Shown: positions 60,486 through 64,000 of the stretch, piece after piece
Layout of the letters: each line of letters begins with the position of its first letter
Position numbering within the stretch: the first letter of the stretch is position 1
Assembly (NCBI GenBank): GCA_963377175.1
Contig: CAUJNA010001001.1
Span: 147,050-211,049 of the forward strand
Source of the DNA: Effrenium voratum
Taxonomy: Eukaryota; Sar; Dinophyceae; Suessiales; Symbiodiniaceae
Direction of reading: 5' to 3'
DNA length: 64,000 nucleotides
Program-made: the position numbers and the translations under genes
Notes under the pieces: generated by a model
The model's input: only the letters and a program-made list of their open reading frames with translations
What the model was told of the DNA's origin: nothing
The model's database searches: none

Positions 60486-63400
60486 GAGAGAAAGGGAGAG
60501 AAGGGAGACCCTGAAAACCAGACATCGCACTGAATGCGCCTTTGGACCTCGGGGACTGCCTCACCTTGCCACCTTGAAAGCCCGATCGGACCCCTCCCTA
60601 AAATGTGAACGAACTCAAGGACCTTCACAAAGGGAACCACCCTTGATCACTACGGTCCGTGTTTTTTTTTGGGAAGGCAACAGCTGAACAACTCCAGGAT
60701 TGTGTTGGGGCAGTGGCCGTTTCAGGCTTCGGTTTTCACAGAATCACCAGCAGTCAGGTGCCGAGTTTGAACCCACTCTAGAAAAACACGGCCAGTGACG
60801 AGCTTCATTCCTATCGCGGTGCCTTCCTTCTAATTTGATGAGAGATGAAGTCCGAGCCTCCTTGAGAAGACTCAACACATAGTACCACTAGAGGCCGGCA
60901 GAGCCGGGGGCGGGGTGGGGGTCCAAGCAGGTCTTTCCCCTTGTCTCCCTCTCTTTGTTTGTTCTCTTTCTCAGCCCACGAAAATGAAGGATCCACTTTC
61001 GCAACGTTACGGCCAGGCCTCCCCCTTGCGAGATTTCCAAGTTCCTTCCCCCTTGGGTTGGTTTAAAGAGACGCATCCCATTTAGTGCCCATTTTGGCCC
61101 ACCCCTGGCCCATCCCCACCCCCCTCCTTCTCGCCTTCGGTTCCAGCCCTGCGTTGCCGTCGCTGAGGCGGATGCCTCGTTCCAGGGCCGGCCCCGCAGC
61201 CCCGCATGGGCCGCCGCGCCGCCCAGAAAGAGCGTCCCTTCCGGCCCTTGGGGCGCCTCGGACCTGCGGTAGGAAGTTTAAGAATGGGAACGCCTGTTAG
61301 GCGTGGGCCTGGGTGTTTTTTTTTTTGGGGGTACCCTGTTTAGTGTGGTGGGGTCGTCCTTTTTGGTTGGTTTGGTTGCAGGTTTACCTAGTGGTTCAAT
61401 CATTTGGGGCCTTTTTTCCCCAAAAAGGACACCTGTGCTGTTGAGGTAGCATTCCGAAATCATGGCTGTGAATTTCAATAAGGAGCCCCCTGGAACATTG
61501 TTGGTGGACATGAATCCCCACCGCATTCCAATGTCCACCAAAGGACGGGGCATCGCTGATGACGTGAGTGAGGGCATTGCTTCGTTGTTTCGTGCAGTGC
61601 CAAGCCAGAGATTTCTTTTGTCAGTAGGGATTTGCTCACCATCTTGGGGGGAGGGGGCGGGGATGCACTGTGGCATTCACATCACAAGACCGCTCTTGAA
61701 ATGGGGATGGGAATTCGCTTTTGTCCACAGAGCTCTATGACCACAACCATGGTTCTCCAGGCACAGCTCCAGTTTGGATGGCCCCCCTTCAACGAGTTCT
61801 AAAGGGCGTCCGCACTGAGGCAAGGACAATCCTGTGCACTTGTAGTCACTCCCCGGAATTCAACTTTTTGAGAAGAGTTTTGTAGTGGCAAACAACAAGA
61901 TCCAGGACTTCTTTTGGCCACTCGTTCGGACGTGAGTTTTTTTTTGTTCTTTTTTTTTTTTCGGAAGTGAGGTATGGGAATGGGAAGCGGGAGTCGACCA
62001 CCTTTGCTGGCTGGTCCAACTGCTACCTAGGCCGGGACCTGGGCCGGGGCTTTAGGCACCTCCGAATGAACGTGAGTCCTTTTCAGGAGAACCCACGGGC
62101 ACGAGTTTAAACGGGGAGCCCCCTCAAAAGTGTGAGCTGGACATCACTGCCCACCCAAATGAGCCCCACAGCCCGGGTAGTTGAAGGTTAGACAATCCCA
62201 ACCATACATGGCTGCGGCCGCCGCCTTCATGCTTTACGTGGTTCTGGGCAGACCATTTTAATACCGGGTTTTGATTATGACTCAAATGAACATGGGTCCT
62301 TTTCAGGGGAACCCCCTGTTGGTTTGAAGGAAGACAAAAAGGCCAACCGCCATTTCGGCGGGACAACGCCTAAAAGTCCTAAAGGCAGACAGACGAGGTT
62401 GGGCGCATTTTGGGAACCCATCCACAAGAGCATATGCTTTGAGACCTTCAAAGTTTTCTGTTTGAAAGTGTTGTAAGAGAGCCAGAAGTCGGGGTAGGGG
62501 CCTCTCTTGTTTTTCCGACCCATGAAATCCCCAACAAGATCACGGCGAGCCCAGGCCTCGTCCTTGGTTGCATTCGGTATTTCCAGTTTGGGGATTTGGG
62601 TCTGTCTTCGCTTGAGGCGACCCACCACTCTGTTTGGTGGCTTCAAAGGAACCAAGAGGAAACTCTTTTTGGGGCGGTGCCCCAAAGAAAGGGACACAAC
62701 CTTTTGGGGATTGCAGTTTGCGAAACTTTTGTTTTGCCCATTCCTGACTTGCTGCAGTCTTGCTTGCCCAAAGCCGACCTTTTGACCTTTTGTCATGGCC
62801 CCCCAAATTTCAATATTTAATCTTTGATTTCTGGGTCCTTTGGGCAACTGAGTTGAGCATAGGCTTGCAAGTCAGGGTGTCCTCTCTTTTCCCCCAAATG
62901 GCTGGGTCCCGCTGAACGGATTTTCACTAAAAGCCCTTGCACAAAGGGGGCCCCTCCTTTTGCCGAGTTTCGCCTGCTTAACTTGTACATCTTGATAAGT
63001 ATTGTGGGGCTGTGCGAGGTTGACTTGTCCAAGTTTGGGCTTGTCTCCAATTGGAGTCCTGAAACATTTGCCTGGTGCCCCTTGGGTTTCCCTTTGCTTC
63101 GGCTTTGTTTCCCTTTGAACAGCCCCAAGAACCAAACCCGTTCCATCACCCTCCAAAAATCGCTTCGAACACCCAAAAAATCCCTCTGCCAGCGGCAAAG
63201 ACAGACACTCCGAAACCCAGCAGTTGCTTCATAGAACCTTCTGGAACCCCATGCCACGCTAGAACCCAACCAGTCCATGCAAACGGCCTTGCGGAAGTCT
63301 CCTGAACCCTATCCGCATGGAGTCAGGACAGCTTCTGGAACCTCACATGGAAACCCTCCGGAAAACGCGGCCCAATCCCCCCAAACCTTGTGGGACCGAC

Positions 63401-64000
63401 TCTGGAGCTTCGTTGGAAAACCCGCTTGTTCCCATGTGGGAGTGTCTCTTTTTTTGTTTTCTTCGAGGGACTCCCCCAACACGATGGGTTTTCCCGTTCC
63501 GTTTGGTTTTCTATATCCAACCCCCCCCCCCTCCCTCCCCCCCCAAAAAAAAAAGTCCCAAAGTTTTGAGTCGAGAATTGGCCCGCGAGCCGCGAGGCTG
63601 CAACGACCCCTACGGCGAGACCTTGCACAGCATCCTCAGCCTCGTGAGGGCCAAGTACCTCACAGTAGCCACCTGGCAAGTGGATTCCAAAGTTTGCGCG
63701 GCCAGCTTTCCTGGGTCCTGCGCGGACGGCAAGACCTAAACCTTGAACCTCAAGCCTAAGCCCTAAACCAACACCACAATCCCAAACTAAATCCCTGAAC
63801 CTTGAACCTTTTTCCCTGTGTGGTACGCTCTGAACAGAATGCAGCTCTGCATGGGGTGCCAGACGCCACGGATGGTCAAATCGCCGGTTCCTTTACTTGG
63901 GGTTAACGTTGGGATTGTCATCCACGTCATGAGGAACCTGACCAGAGCCACAATGATTCCTGAGGGAACCATGACCCAATTCACCGTATAAGGATTGTCT
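60486..64000. other. Host sequence with two exon candidates
   Basis: 61,146-61,268 is GC-rich, follows GGTTCCAG and ends before GTAGGAAG, with an open frame (CVAVAEADASFQGRP and on). 63,597-63,678 follows a GCGAG site and reads GCNDPYGETLHSILSLVRAK, which is protein-like. Neither shows a known domain. The rest is non-coding with T-, G- and C-runs. Confidence 0.3.

Noticed and set aside
63735..63815. Telomere-like CCTAAACC / CCCTAAACC words
   Set aside because: Only two or three irregular words mixed with CCTTGAACC; not a telomeric array.

Overview
The window is a piece of a large, gene-poor, repeat-rich protist genome, most likely a dinoflagellate, carrying one complete endogenous virus-like element. 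The host part (about 1-17,580 and 39,395-64,000) is GC-balanced to GC-rich. Short GC-rich exon-like islands lie in long non-coding tracts full of microsatellites (GT/GCGT, TTCC, GTGTCT, AT), C/G homopolymers, tandem arrays and short MITE-like elements with inverted ends. Two host genes can be named. A La-related (LARP-type) RNA-binding protein is spread over at least five small exons between 1,241 and about 4,928, with junctions that do not fit plain GT-AG and in one case look like GA-AG, a dinoflagellate trait. A protein kinase has its DFG/PPE exon near 14,618 and its C-lobe exon ending at 15,010. Other host exons are only candidates.

The centre of interest is 17,584-39,381 (about 21.8 kb). 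It is strongly AT-rich, densely coding on both strands, and bounded by 251-bp terminal inverted repeats (TIRs) whose outer 160 bp are identical. It carries a retroviral-type (rve) integrase, a protein-primed family B DNA polymerase, a double-jelly-roll major capsid protein of the polinton-like virus (PLV) type, a penton/minor capsid protein, an FtsK/HerA-type packaging ATPase, a class-3 lipase-like protein, two GIY-YIG nucleases, a 926-residue fibre ending in an S74 intramolecular chaperone, and many small proteins. It is therefore an integrated PLV/Polinton-type virus. Capsid, ATPase and integrase frames are intact, but the polymerase is broken by three single-base frameshifts, so the copy looks recent but already decaying (or the assembly has indels).

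Layout of the element, left to right: TIR; two small leftward ORFs; a tandem-repeat zone that cuts off a DNA methyltransferase remnant; leftward GIY-YIG and polymerase; a leftward run of small and probable virion genes ending with the penton; rightward lipase, two small ORFs, major capsid, second GIY-YIG, fibre and a possibly myristoylated small protein; leftward F-box-like protein and ATPase; rightward small genes; leftward integrase; three rightward small genes; TIR. An identical 15-nt motif sits 37-48 nt upstream of five genes in the two arms and was not seen before any capsid gene, suggesting an early/late promoter division. Perfect or near-perfect hairpins sit at many gene ends, reminiscent of the transcript-end hairpins of giant viruses and virophages. 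A second, internal inverted repeat of about 100 bp duplicates one promoter region near both ends. No adenain-type protease or helicase was recognised.
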